Below, piece after piece: positions 18,239 to 27,133 of a DNA stretch of 64,000 nucleotides. A program made the translations under genes and the position numbers. Source of the stretch: Woeseiaceae bacterium (lineage in GTDB: Bacteria > Pseudomonadota > Gammaproteobacteria > Steroidobacterales > Woeseiaceae); assembly GCA_024640345.1 (NCBI GenBank), contig JAHEFD010000004.1:1-64000 (forward strand), given 5' to 3'. The notes under the pieces are model-generated. The model was given only the letters and a program-made list of their open reading frames with translations. It was not told where the DNA came from and searched no databases. Numbering within the stretch: the stretch's first letter is position 1; each line of letters starts with the position of its first letter.

Positions 18239-18267
18239 ACGGGGTCAGGGCAGTGCTTTGACCCCGT
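18239..18267 (+). terminator. Hairpin terminator between convergent genes
   Basis: ACGGGGTCA (18239-18247) pairs perfectly with TGACCCCGT (18259-18267) around an 11-base loop, and TT follows. It lies exactly between the end of the choice-of-anchor gene (18219) and the end of the RND pump gene (18268), and could stop transcription from both sides. The T-run is short, so efficiency may be modest. Confidence 0.6.
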
Positions 18268-21200
18268 TTATGCGTTCTGGAGGGATCCGCTTCGCGCCAC
18301 CCGCATTACGTTTCTCCCCCAAATGGCAAGCGTATCGAAATAGGCGTACAACGCGGGCACCACAAAGAGAGATACAACGGTAGAGAATGCCAGCCCGCCA
18401 ATGATAGCCCTGGCCATCGGAAAGTACGGCGGCCCGTCTCCACCAATCTGGGTTGTACTTATGGCGAGCGGTGCAAGGCCAACTATTGTCGTTGCGACCG
18501 TCATGAGGATAGGGCGAATTCTTTCTCTTCCCGCCTCAACGATAGCCTCATTCCTGGGTATGCCTTCGAGCCTGAGATTGTTGATGTGGTCTACCAGTAC
18601 GATGCCATTGTTCACTACGACACCGATCAGAATCATGATGCCGATTGATGCCATAAAGGAAAAGGTCGTACCGGTCGCGGCAAAGAATAGAAATACGCCG
18701 AAAACAGAAAAGACAATTGAACCCAGGATGATCGAGAAGGGAAAAAGCAATGACTCGAACAGTGCTGCCATCACCAGGAAAATGCACGCGATACCAAGAA
18801 TAATGTTGGTTGCCATCATCTGCTGAGTTTCGTCCTGGCGTTCAAATCCACGTCCGAACTTCCAGCTGTAACCAGGCGGCAGATCAAACTCATCCATCAT
18901 CTTTTCGACTTTTGGCTTGATGGATTCGAGGCTTTCTTCGTCTTCGAGATTGGCGGACAGAACAATTGCAGTCTGGCGATCCGTTCGTCGTATTGTGTCC
19001 GGAGATGAATCCACGCGAAAGTTCGCAACCGTGCTCAATGACACGCGACGACCGTCCGGACTGTATAGCGGTAAGTCCGCCAGTTGTTCCAGGCTCTGTT
19101 TGTCGCTTTCGCGAAATGCCAGGCGAACCTTGACTTCACCGCTATCGCCACGAAATTCCCGCAGTTCCTGACCACGCATCGCGACGCCAATGTCTCTTGC
19201 TATTTCTTCAGTCGTAAGCCCTACGGCTGCGGCCCGTACCCGGTCCACGCTGATTCGAACTTCACGGTCACCACTTTCGGCATCGGACCGCACATCTTCC
19301 AGGCCTTCTATGGTCGTAAGCATGCGAGTGACGTCGATGCCGATCTCGTTCAGAATTTCTGTCGAATCGCCGGAAACCTGCAAACTGAATCCGTCTCCAC
19401 CACCTTGCTGGTCGAATTCGAAACTGGGTTTACCGATGGCAATAACAGGCAAGTCAGCCTTGATCAGTTCAACGATTTCCGCTGTCGAGAGAGTTGCTTC
19501 TTCTTCCTCGGTCAGAAGAATGACGATGCTCGCATCGCTTTTTTCGTAGTAGCTGTAAACAGACCGGACGTTGAATTTTTCCTGGTTCTCGAACAGGTAG
19601 TCTTCAATCGTCCCGACGTTCGCTTCGACTCGTTCGAGTGGGTGTTCGCCTTCGATGTGAAGCGGCATATAGAGGCGCCGGCCGACATCCTGGGGAAATG
19701 CATCAAACTTGACAAGTTGCAGCAGCAAGGGGGCGATACCGACCAGGCAGGTCAGCACGATGCCGCCAAAAGTTTTCCAGGGGTGTTTCAGAATCCATTG
19801 CAGGCCAGAAACGTAACGTTGCGTCAGGCGATACATCAAGGATCCGCTTTTTTGTGCGGGCGGCACTTCTATCCTGGCTGCGAGCATTGGTACCAGGGTT
19901 TGTGCAATCAGCAGTGAGGCCAGCAGGGCGACGATAATGGTGATGCCGACGTGCGTCATGAATACCGATATGTCGTTCTGGGCACCGAACATAATGGGAA
20001 CAAAAACGATGATGGTCGTCAGCGTGCCGGCAATAACGGCAATGCCGACTTCGTTCACGCCTTTGAGCGTCGCCCGCATCGGGTTGTCGGGATCAAGCGC
20101 TCGATGCCTGAAGATGCTTTCGGCAACGACGACGGCGTTGTCGACCAGCATCCCGATAGCGAGCATCAGTCCCATCATCGTGAGCATGTTGAGACTGAGT
20201 CCAAAGAAATACAGGGCACCAAGCGTAATCAGGAGTGAGAACGGCACGGATGCGGTGACGATAACGGTCGTTGTCACCTGGCGGAGAAATGCATACAGCA
20301 CCAGCAAAGCCAGGAGGGCGCCTATTGCCCCGGCGCTCAGCAGATCTCCCAGTGAATCACGAACGCTTTCGCCCATATTGTCGAGATCGAAGATATTGAT
20401 GCCCTGCATTTGCGGCAGTTTCGATATTTCCGCGACTTCTGCCATCACGCGGTCTGTCACTTCGACCATGTTGGCGCCGGTCGACTTGCTTACGGCCACG
20501 CCGATTGCGTACTTTCGGTCCAGGTGTCGGCCATGATCGCGATCAGGGCTCCTTAGTTCGATATCGGCGACATCTCGGAGCCTTAAGCCTTCGTCATTAA
20601 TGACGACACTGCGAATATCTTCGACTGAACTGTACTCGCCACGCGGCCGGACACTGAATCGCTGGTCGCCATCCGTGATGCGACCGGCGCTCACGGCGAA
20701 ATTGCTCTGTTCCAGCAGTTTGCGAACCTGGTCTATATTGACGCCGTGGGCCGACAATCGATCCGGGTTCAGCAGGATTCGAATCTCGTGAGGGTCCACG
20801 CCGTAGAGGTCGACTCGCGAGACACCCTCCAGCCGCTCGATTCGCCGCTTGAGCATTCGGTCGAGTAAATCGTAACTATCCGAAAGATCCCGGCTACTCG
20901 ATATTCGAAGTTCCAGAATTGGCAGGTCGCCCAGTGACCCGGTAAATATGATTATGCGCCGGACATCGGCCGGCAGCTGGTGTCGAATTCCGTCAACTTT
21001 GGCTCGGGCCTCGATGCCCTTTGTGCCCATTTCCTGGTCCCAGCCAAACTGCAGAAAAATTTCGGCCATATTTTCCCGGGAAGAAGAAGTCATCTGTTCC
21101 ACGCCAGATAAGGTGGCAAGCGCTTCCTCGATTGGACGCGTGATCAGGCGTTCGACTTCCTCAGGTGTTGAGCCGGCGTAGGGGATCTGAATGATGATTC

Positions 21201-21330
21201 CCGGAAACTCGATGTCCGGAAATTTTTCCAGAGGAAGCAACCGTGTCGCGATGAGGCCTATCAGCGCCAGCGCAACGAACATGACGATCGTGGTGACCGG
21301 GCGACGAAGCGATATTTCGGTGTGCTTCAC
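18268..21330 (-). CDS. RND efflux pump inner-membrane subunit (second of tandem pair)
   Basis: A 1020-residue RND/HAE1 transporter. Start is a GTG at 21330, 4 bases after the stop of the preceding pump gene with GGGGTGA ahead of it, so translation is coupled. Body: TM1 (TTIVMFVALALIGL), porter domain, GMLVDNAVVVAES in TM4 carrying the proton-relay Asp, a second porter half, then TM8-12 with GVVVNNGIVLVDH. RND pumps work as trimers with a periplasmic adaptor and TolC-like channel, exporting drugs, detergents or lipids with proton influx. Tandem unequal RND genes suggest a heteromultimer like MdtBC, by inference. It ends at a shared terminator. Confidence 0.92.
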   Translation of the reverse strand: MKHTEISLRRPVTTIVMFVALALIGLIATRLLPLEKFPDIEFPGIIIQIPYAGSTPEEVERLITRPIEEALATLSGVEQMTSSSRENMAEIFLQFGWDQEMGTKGIEARAKVDGIRHQLPADVRRIIIFTGSLGDLPILELRISSSRDLSDSYDLLDRMLKRRIERLEGVSRVDLYGVDPHEIRILLNPDRLSAHGVNIDQVRKLLEQSNFAVSAGRITDGDQRFSVRPRGEYSSVEDIRSVVINDEGLRLRDVADIELRSPDRDHGRHLDRKYAIGVAVSKSTGANMVEVTDRVMAEVAEISKLPQMQGINIFDLDNMGESVRDSLGDLLSAGAIGALLALLVLYAFLRQVTTTVIVTASVPFSLLITLGALYFFGLSLNMLTMMGLMLAIGMLVDNAVVVAESIFRHRALDPDNPMRATLKGVNEVGIAVIAGTLTTIIVFVPIMFGAQNDISVFMTHVGITIIVALLASLLIAQTLVPMLAARIEVPPAQKSGSLMYRLTQRYVSGLQWILKHPWKTFGGIVLTCLVGIAPLLLQLVKFDAFPQDVGRRLYMPLHIEGEHPLERVEANVGTIEDYLFENQEKFNVRSVYSYYEKSDASIVILLTEEEEATLSTAEIVELIKADLPVIAIGKPSFEFDQQGGGDGFSLQVSGDSTEILNEIGIDVTRMLTTIEGLEDVRSDAESGDREVRISVDRVRAAAVGLTTEEIARDIGVAMRGQELREFRGDSGEVKVRLAFRESDKQSLEQLADLPLYSPDGRRVSLSTVANFRVDSSPDTIRRTDRQTAIVLSANLEDEESLESIKPKVEKMMDEFDLPPGYSWKFGRGFERQDETQQMMATNIILGIACIFLVMAALFESLLFPFSIILGSIVFSVFGVFLFFAATGTTFSFMASIGIMILIGVVVNNGIVLVDHINNLRLEGIPRNEAIVEAGRERIRPILMTVATTIVGLAPLAISTTQIGGDGPPYFPMARAIIGGLAFSTVVSLFVVPALYAYFDTLAIWGRNVMRVARSGSLQNA

Positions 21331-21334
21331 CGCA

Positions 21335-24300
21335 TCACCCCGCGTGTGAAGCCGGAATCGCGCCTGCAGGTACGGCAACCGTCCATTTCTTTCGATCCAG
21401 CAGTGAATAAACGACGGGAATGACGACCAGGGTGAGCAGCGTCGATACCAGCAGGCCACCGATAACCGTAATCGCCATGGGCGTGCGTACCTCGGCGCCT
21501 TCCCCCAGGCCGACTGCCATCGGCAGGAGGCCCAGTGCGGTTGTCAAAGTTGTCATGAGAATCGGTCGCAGTCGCGCGGTTCCGGCCTCGATGATTGCCG
21601 CCATCTTTTCCATGCCCTGTGCCTGCAGCTGATTAATCAGGTCTACCAGCACGATCGCGTTGTTAACGACGATTCCCGCCAGCATGATGACACCGATAAA
21701 AGCAACGACGTTGACAGTCGTGCCCGTGATGAACAGGGCAAGAACAGCACCGACCAGGGCAAGGGGAATTGTGAAAAGAATGACGAAGGGGTGTACCAGG
21801 GATTCGAACTGGGAAGCCATCACCAGGTAAACAAGGAACACGGCAAGTGCGAGCGCAAATTGCATTGACCGGAAGGAGTCCTGCATTTCCTCATTCTGTC
21901 CCGATACCATTGCAGTGATTCCGTTGGGCAGGGCGATACTGTTTATTGCAGCATTCGCTTCGGCAACCGCAGCTCCCAGGTCTCCATAGGAAAGGTTTGC
22001 CGTGATGATCGCTACACGCTCCTGGTCAACGCGGCGAATTTCGGCCGGTCCCCGGGCAACCCGAATATCGGCGACGGCGTCCAGGGTGACGGGTCGCTCG
22101 GAAGCCGGGTTGACTATCAGGCTGCGAATCTCCCCAATACTCGCCTTCCTCGAGTCAACACTGCGAACAAGAACGTCGATTTTTCTGTCGCGCCATGTGT
22201 ATCGGGTCGCCAGTTCGCCACGCACGTTTGCGACGACGCGATCAGCAATATCCCGAACCGAAAGGCCGAGCGAGGCCGCGCGCTCCTGGTCGAACAGAAT
22301 CTGGATCTCAGGGTTACCGGCTTCAATCGTTGTCTTGAGGTCCGTGAATCGATCAGACGCCGAAAGTTTGCGGAGGAGCGCTTCATTTGCGGCTGCCAGG
22401 TCCTCGAGGTCAAAGCCTGCGATTTCTATCTGCAGTGGGCTGGCGAAAGTCATGAGCGCGGGCCGACTGAATTCATACTGTACGCCGGGCATCGTCGCCA
22501 GTTCCTTGCGCATTGCATCCATTACAGCTGCTTCTGCCTCGCGTCCCGCGCCAGGCACCAGGATAAGACTCAGTGTGCCGGTATTTTCCCCGGAGTCGAC
22601 CGGGTTGGCATCAAGTCGATTTCCGGTACCGGCAACTGAGTAACTGAGCGCCACGTCATCTAAATCGCGGGTGGTTGCCTGGGCGAACCTGATCGCCCGG
22701 TCCGTCTCCTGCAGCGGAGCACCCGGGGACAGCCGAAGGTCCACGTTGAATTCACCCTGCGATAGTTGAGGAATGAGTTCTGTTCCAAGCCGTGGAATCA
22801 GCATCATTGTGGCTGCGAAAATGGCTGCAGCGCCGCCGACAATAATTGCGCGGTGAGCCAGGGACCAGCGCAAGAGTGGCTCGTATGCATTCGCAGCTGC
22901 CTGGTTCAGGCCCTGGAATATCTTGCTCGGAATCCAGAGGATCATGCGAACCAGCCAGCCGATGCCTGCGAATGCGACTCCTGCCATCCTTACGATATAG
23001 GCGACACCGCGAGTAAACCGACCGGGTTCCTTGAATTCATTGGACGCTTCATAGCGGGCTCCGGTTCCTAGTGCTGCGAGCATCGGAATCAGGGTTAATG
23101 CGACAATCAGCGAAAAGACCAGGGCAAAGGTAACGGTAAGTGCCTGGTCCCTGAACAACTGGCCTGCTATGCCGCTAATAAAGACCATGGGAAAGAACAC
23201 GGCGATTGTCGTCAGCGTTGCGGCGATTACCGCGCCCGACACTTCAGCCGTCCCGTTGCGCGCTGCATCAAGGATGCTCTCGCCTTGCTCACGTTTGCGC
23301 ACGATGTTTTCGAGCACGACAATTGCGTTGTCGACCAGCATGCCTACAGCGAGAGCAACACCGCCCAGGGACATGATGTTGAGCGATACGTCGTTTGAGT
23401 ACATCAGCAGGAACGTGCCGATAACGGAGACGGGAATCGAAACCGCAATGATCGTGGTCGCGCGCGCATCCCGCAGGAAGCCGAACAGCACCATGATTGC
23501 CAGAAGGCCGCCGAATACAGCCGCCGACGTCACCTGCTGAATAGCGGCTGATATGAATTTGGACTGGTCATATATTACGACCAGCTCGCGATTGTCCGGA
23601 AAATCCTCACGAAGTGCATCGAGCCTGCGCGCAACACGATTAGCGACTTGTACCGTGTTCGCATCTCCCTCTTTATAGACAGCCAGTTCTACGGATTCCC
23701 GTCCGTTGACCCGCGTAATCGCCTCGCGGTCTTTATAGCCACGGACAACGGTAGCTACGTCACGCAGGTAGATTGGGCGACCTGATACGTTTGCGATGAT
23801 TGCGCTTGCGAACTCTTCTACAGTCTGGAATTCGTTGATCGTTCGAACAAGGTACCGCTGGGAGCCTTCCTCGAGTCGCCCGCCCGAGAGATTGACGTTT
23901 TCAGCCCGGATTCTTTGAGCAATCTGTTCAATGCTGATTCCCAGCTGCGAGAGCTTCTGCTGATCAACCCGGATCTGAACTTCATCTTCCAGGCCGCCGC
24001 TGACCTTAACCGCTGCCGTGCCTTCCTCTGCCTCCAGGTCGTTCTTGATTCGATCTTCCGCCAGTCGCCGAAGCATTTTCAGGTTGGCATCCGACTCGGT
24101 ATCCGCCGTCTCGTCATCATTCGCTTTCTGCAGCAAGCCGAGTCGCATCACGGGTTCAGACGACGGATCGAAGCGCAGCAACAGTGGCCGGCTGGCCTCG
24201 AGCGGCAATTCCAGGACATCGATTTTTTCGCGGACATCGACTCCCGCGATATCCATGTCGGTTCCCCATACGAATTCAAGCGTGACATCGGATTGACCGG

Positions 24301-24559
24301 AGCGGGAAACCGACCGAACCTGGCGCACGTTTCTGATAACGCCGACTGCCTCTTCAATTGGCTTGGTAAGGAGATTTTCTATTTCTACCGGCGCTGCACC
24401 TGTCAGCTCGGTTCTAACGGTAACCGTGGGATAGGAGATGTCAGGCAGAAGATTAACTTTAAGGCGAGACAGGGAGACCATGCCAAAAAGCACGATCGCA
24501 ATGGTAAACATTACAATCGTGACACGTCGTTCGGTGGCGATTTCAATCAGTCGGCGCAT
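21335..24559 (-). CDS. RND efflux pump inner-membrane subunit (first of tandem pair)
   Basis: A 1074-residue HAE1-type RND transporter. The N-terminus MRRLIEIATERRVTIVMFT leads into TM1, followed by LLPDISYPTVTVRTELTGAAPVEIENLLT, a conserved porter-domain entry. TM4 holds GMLVDNAIVVLENI. A ~50-residue insert with two extra amphipathic stretches (near GVAYIVRMAGVAFAGIGWLVRMILWIPSKIFQG) between the two halves makes it longer than its partner. The C-terminal GGLLVSTLLTLVVIPVVYSLL is typical. It lies 22 bp after the second adaptor and 4 bp before the second pump. No outer-membrane channel is encoded nearby, so it probably borrows a TolC homologue encoded elsewhere. Confidence 0.92.
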   Translation of the reverse strand: MRRLIEIATERRVTIVMFTIAIVLFGMVSLSRLKVNLLPDISYPTVTVRTELTGAAPVEIENLLTKPIEEAVGVIRNVRQVRSVSRSGQSDVTLEFVWGTDMDIAGVDVREKIDVLELPLEASRPLLLRFDPSSEPVMRLGLLQKANDDETADTESDANLKMLRRLAEDRIKNDLEAEEGTAAVKVSGGLEDEVQIRVDQQKLSQLGISIEQIAQRIRAENVNLSGGRLEEGSQRYLVRTINEFQTVEEFASAIIANVSGRPIYLRDVATVVRGYKDREAITRVNGRESVELAVYKEGDANTVQVANRVARRLDALREDFPDNRELVVIYDQSKFISAAIQQVTSAAVFGGLLAIMVLFGFLRDARATTIIAVSIPVSVIGTFLLMYSNDVSLNIMSLGGVALAVGMLVDNAIVVLENIVRKREQGESILDAARNGTAEVSGAVIAATLTTIAVFFPMVFISGIAGQLFRDQALTVTFALVFSLIVALTLIPMLAALGTGARYEASNEFKEPGRFTRGVAYIVRMAGVAFAGIGWLVRMILWIPSKIFQGLNQAAANAYEPLLRWSLAHRAIIVGGAAAIFAATMMLIPRLGTELIPQLSQGEFNVDLRLSPGAPLQETDRAIRFAQATTRDLDDVALSYSVAGTGNRLDANPVDSGENTGTLSLILVPGAGREAEAAVMDAMRKELATMPGVQYEFSRPALMTFASPLQIEIAGFDLEDLAAANEALLRKLSASDRFTDLKTTIEAGNPEIQILFDQERAASLGLSVRDIADRVVANVRGELATRYTWRDRKIDVLVRSVDSRKASIGEIRSLIVNPASERPVTLDAVADIRVARGPAEIRRVDQERVAIITANLSYGDLGAAVAEANAAINSIALPNGITAMVSGQNEEMQDSFRSMQFALALAVFLVYLVMASQFESLVHPFVILFTIPLALVGAVLALFITGTTVNVVAFIGVIMLAGIVVNNAIVLVDLINQLQAQGMEKMAAIIEAGTARLRPILMTTLTTALGLLPMAVGLGEGAEVRTPMAITVIGGLLVSTLLTLVVIPVVYSLLDRKKWTVAVPAGAIPASHAG

Positions 24560-24581
24560 CGTAGTGTCAGCCCTGGTGGAT

Positions 24582-25715
24582 TCAGTTGTCGGTAACGTCG
24601 GGAGACGTGCTATTTTTCGCGATCAGGTCGGATGTTTCTGTTCGCTTGATCACCGATACCTTTGAGCCTTCCTTGAGATTCGTGTGACCGACATACACGA
24701 TTTCGTCATTGTCAGCGATGCCTTCAACGATCTCTATCATTCCGCCTTCGGCATAGCCGGTCTGCACTATTCGTTTTTCGACGCTGTCACCGCTGACAAC
24801 AAAGACCGAGTCCGTGCCTGATTCTTCCAGGATCGCGCTGCGCGGGATCTGGAGCACATTCGGCCGACTGTCAAAAACGATACCGACTCGTCCGAACATG
24901 CCGGGCTTCATTCTGCGGGTTGGATCAGTCACCTCTATAGTGATTTTGAACGTGCCGGTTGCCGGGTCGACGATCGGGCTGACGCGTGCCACAGTTGCTT
25001 CGAACCGGGCGCCCTGCAACGCATCAATCTCGATTGTTGCCGGCTGGCCCGGATCGATGCGCCGATACTCGCGCTCCGGTATGTGGAGATATGAAACCAG
25101 CGGTTCCAGGCTTGTGATCTGAAATGTTCTTGTATTGGCATCAATCGTGTTGCCGATTTTGACGAATCTCTCCGATATAACGCCAGTGATGGGAGAGCGA
25201 ATCTCGGTGTAATTCAGTTCGAGCCGAGCCAGGTCATAAGACGCCTGTAACGCTTCCATTTCATATTGAATTTTTTCGAAGTCGCCAGCGCTGATCAGAT
25301 CCTTATCTTTCAGGTCGACGTTGCGTTGATAATTACGGCGCAGCTTTTGCAGATTGGCCTCGGCTTGCTGTAATTCGAGTCGCAGCCGGTCTCCGTCGAG
25401 TTTCGCCAGCACTTGCCCGCTGACGACATCGTCTCCTTCTTCAACGAGAATTTCCCGCACCTCGCCGCCAACTTTCGCAATTACGGTTGCATCGGCGAAT
25501 GCTTCAATCGGTGCCGTACCTGAATACATCGCGTCAATATCGCCGCGTGCAGGCACGACTATCTCGACCGGTATCGAAACACTTTCCTCATCTTCGGATT
25601 TGTCGCCGGACTCACTGCCGTCGCCGCAGGCCGTGATCAGCATCATTGCGACAATCAATCCCGTCCAGACCTGGCCGGGTATCGATACCCGGTTTTCGTG
25701 TGCCCCAATATGCAT
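24582..25715 (-). CDS. RND-type membrane fusion lipoprotein (adaptor 2)
   Basis: A 377-residue periplasmic adaptor. Its signal ends in MMLITAC, a lipobox giving an acylated cysteine at about residue 30. Domains in order: acidic linker (EDEESVSIPVEI), barrel-sandwich hybrid (VIAKVGGEVREILVEEGDDV), alpha-hairpin coiled coil (about 105-160, LQQAEANLQKLRRNY), lipoyl return strand (IRSPITGVISERFVKIGNT), beta-barrel and membrane-proximal domain. It bridges an RND pump to an outer-membrane channel. It lies 30 bp after adaptor 1 and 22 bp before the first RND gene. Two related but unequal adaptors suggest a mixed assembly or one per pump. Confidence 0.9.
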   Translation of the reverse strand: MHIGAHENRVSIPGQVWTGLIVAMMLITACGDGSESGDKSEDEESVSIPVEIVVPARGDIDAMYSGTAPIEAFADATVIAKVGGEVREILVEEGDDVVSGQVLAKLDGDRLRLELQQAEANLQKLRRNYQRNVDLKDKDLISAGDFEKIQYEMEALQASYDLARLELNYTEIRSPITGVISERFVKIGNTIDANTRTFQITSLEPLVSYLHIPEREYRRIDPGQPATIEIDALQGARFEATVARVSPIVDPATGTFKITIEVTDPTRRMKPGMFGRVGIVFDSRPNVLQIPRSAILEESGTDSVFVVSGDSVEKRIVQTGYAEGGMIEIVEGIADNDEIVYVGHTNLKEGSKVSVIKRTETSDLIAKNSTSPDVTDN

Positions 25716-25745
25716 CGTCTTAACTCGCTGATTTGTTATCTTTAT

Positions 25746-26819
25746 CTAGCCGGTTACCGGAGTCTTTGCTGGCAGGCTGGCGAGCACAAGGCTGCCGTCG
25801 CGCAATCCACCCTGGCCCGTGACAACGATGCTTTCGCTGCCATCCAGACCACTGAGGACTTCGACGCTTCCATTTTCTTCGATCCCCGTTTCGATCGCTC
25901 GGCGAACCGCCGCTCCATTGTCGACGACATAGACTACGGACTGATTGTCTTCCTGGAGGATTGCGACAGCGGGAATCAGCAGCGCATCAGCGTGTTTTTC
26001 ATAGGCGATTTCAAAGCGCCCAAACATACCGGGGGCAAGCAGGCCGTCGGTATTGTTCACATAGGCGGTAATTCGAAAGGTCCCGTTACGTGCGTCGATT
26101 GTCGGGCTGACGCGCGCGACGGTTGCCTGGAAGGCCATGTCGGGCATAGCGTCCACCCGGACATCGGCAACGATGCCCGAGGTAAATTTGCCGAGTTCTC
26201 TTTGCGGAATGTGGAGGTAGGCAACAAGTTCCGATGTGTCGGTTACGCGAAATGTCGAATTGCCGGCGTTAATCTGCTGGCCAACCTTGATGTCGCGCGC
26301 CGAAATCACGCCCGAAATGGGGGCCCGGATATAGGTGTAGTCGTAGTTCAGCTTTTTGAGTTCGTAATTTGCCTGAAGCGAATCGAGGTCGTACTTCATG
26401 CTGTCGAATGCCGCCGAGCTGACCAGGCCACGGTCGTGAAGATTGATAAAGCGTTCGTACTCGCGATTGGTCTTGTCCAGGTTGGCTTTGGCCTGCTGCA
26501 TTTCGAGACGCAGGCGTTCACCGTCCAGCCGGGCGAGTATCTGGCCTTTTTGAACCTGGTCCCCTTCCTCGACCAGAATTTCTGTAATTTCGCCGGCGAC
26601 ACGAGCCGTAACGGCGGCATCGACATCGGATGCAATGTTGGTTGTCGTTCGGTAGGTGGCGAATATCTCCGCTCTGCGCGGCATTGCGACCTCGACGGGC
26701 AGGGGCGTTGCGACGACGGTTTCATCGGCGTTGGTCTTCGCTTCGCCGATACCACAGCCTGATAAAGACGCGCCAAGTGCGGCGGCAGCTAATGTAATGA
26801 TCAATTTATTGAGAGTCAT
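25746..26819 (-). CDS. RND-type membrane fusion lipoprotein (adaptor 1)
   Basis: A 357-residue adaptor and first gene of the four-gene efflux operon. Start at 26819 (MTLNKLIITLAAAALG) gives a clean lipoprotein signal with lipobox LSGC (Cys about 22). An in-frame ATG at 26858 would sit only a few bases after the predicted transcription start. Domains mirror adaptor 2: VTARVAGEITEILVEEGDQV, coiled hairpin (LEMQQAKANLDKTNREYERF), IRAPISGVISARDIKVGQQ, then barrel. The promoter upstream is overlapped by a 32-bp palindrome. Substrate range of the pump cannot be read. Confidence 0.9.
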   Translation of the reverse strand: MTLNKLIITLAAAALGASLSGCGIGEAKTNADETVVATPLPVEVAMPRRAEIFATYRTTTNIASDVDAAVTARVAGEITEILVEEGDQVQKGQILARLDGERLRLEMQQAKANLDKTNREYERFINLHDRGLVSSAAFDSMKYDLDSLQANYELKKLNYDYTYIRAPISGVISARDIKVGQQINAGNSTFRVTDTSELVAYLHIPQRELGKFTSGIVADVRVDAMPDMAFQATVARVSPTIDARNGTFRITAYVNNTDGLLAPGMFGRFEIAYEKHADALLIPAVAILQEDNQSVVYVVDNGAAVRRAIETGIEENGSVEVLSGLDGSESIVVTGQGGLRDGSLVLASLPAKTPVTG

Positions 26820-26856
26820 TTTCGGTACCAGTTGAATGCCGACATCGTTGTTGGCC

Positions 26857-26888
26857 ATATAGTGTTGTAGTGAAGTATAACACTAGAT
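26857..26888. promoter_or_regulatory. Palindromic operator candidate overlapping the efflux-operon promoter
   Basis: Arms AT-n-TAGTGTT-n-TA (from 26857) and TA-n-AACACTA-n-AT (to 26888) are symmetric about a six-base centre; 11 of 13 positions in each arm pair, with the seven-base core TAGTGTT/AACACTA perfect. It covers the predicted -10 and transcription start of the MFP-MFP-RND-RND operon, a placement expected for a TetR-, MarR- or PadR-type repressor. The binding protein is not identified. Confidence 0.6.
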
Positions 26889-26901
26889 GACTATAACGCA
26901 A
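26874..26901 (-). promoter_or_regulatory. Sigma70-type promoter of the four-gene efflux operon
   Basis: On the minus strand TTGCGT (26901-26896) is followed after 16 bases by TATACT (26879-26874), close to the consensus pair. The predicted start near 26866 is about 47 bases ahead of the adaptor start codon at 26819. The -10 lies inside the palindrome described separately. Confidence 0.6.
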
Positions 26902-27021
26902 CTAAACTTACCTGTTTTCAAAAAAGTACAATAAAAACAGCCTGTTAATTAGATGTGGAGATCGGACATCTGGTCCGGCAGGTAAATATTCGGAAGGTTT
27001 CGCCAACTGAAATGCCTGAAT

Positions 27022-27127
27022 CCCGCGCATCTACTAACTTAGATGCACGGGCAGAGGGTTTGGATTGGACCGGTGGCGAGGTACCGTGAGGACCGGGACC
27101 TGAGTCAGTGAAGAATACTGACCCAGG
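27022..27127 (-). other. Intergenic stretch (26902-27133) with two hairpins
   Basis: This stretch between the two efflux operons holds no gene. CCCGCGCATCT (27022-27032) pairs with AGATGCACGGG (27041-27051) with one mismatch, and CCTGAGTCAGT (27099-27109) with ACTGACCCAGG (27117-27127) with one mismatch. Both lie just downstream of the third RND gene on its strand. Neither is followed by a clear T-run, so they may be mRNA 3'-end stabilisers or Rho-assisted ends rather than intrinsic terminators. Confidence 0.5.
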
Positions 27128-27133
27128 CGGCGA

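Noticed and set aside
19084-19917. 277-codon plus-strand frame opposite the RND pump
   Set aside because: Shadow of a strongly supported RND gene with no recognisable motifs.
27022-27127. Two hairpins downstream of the third RND gene as intrinsic terminators
   Set aside because: Neither is followed by a T-run on the relevant strand; kept only as structured intergenic DNA.
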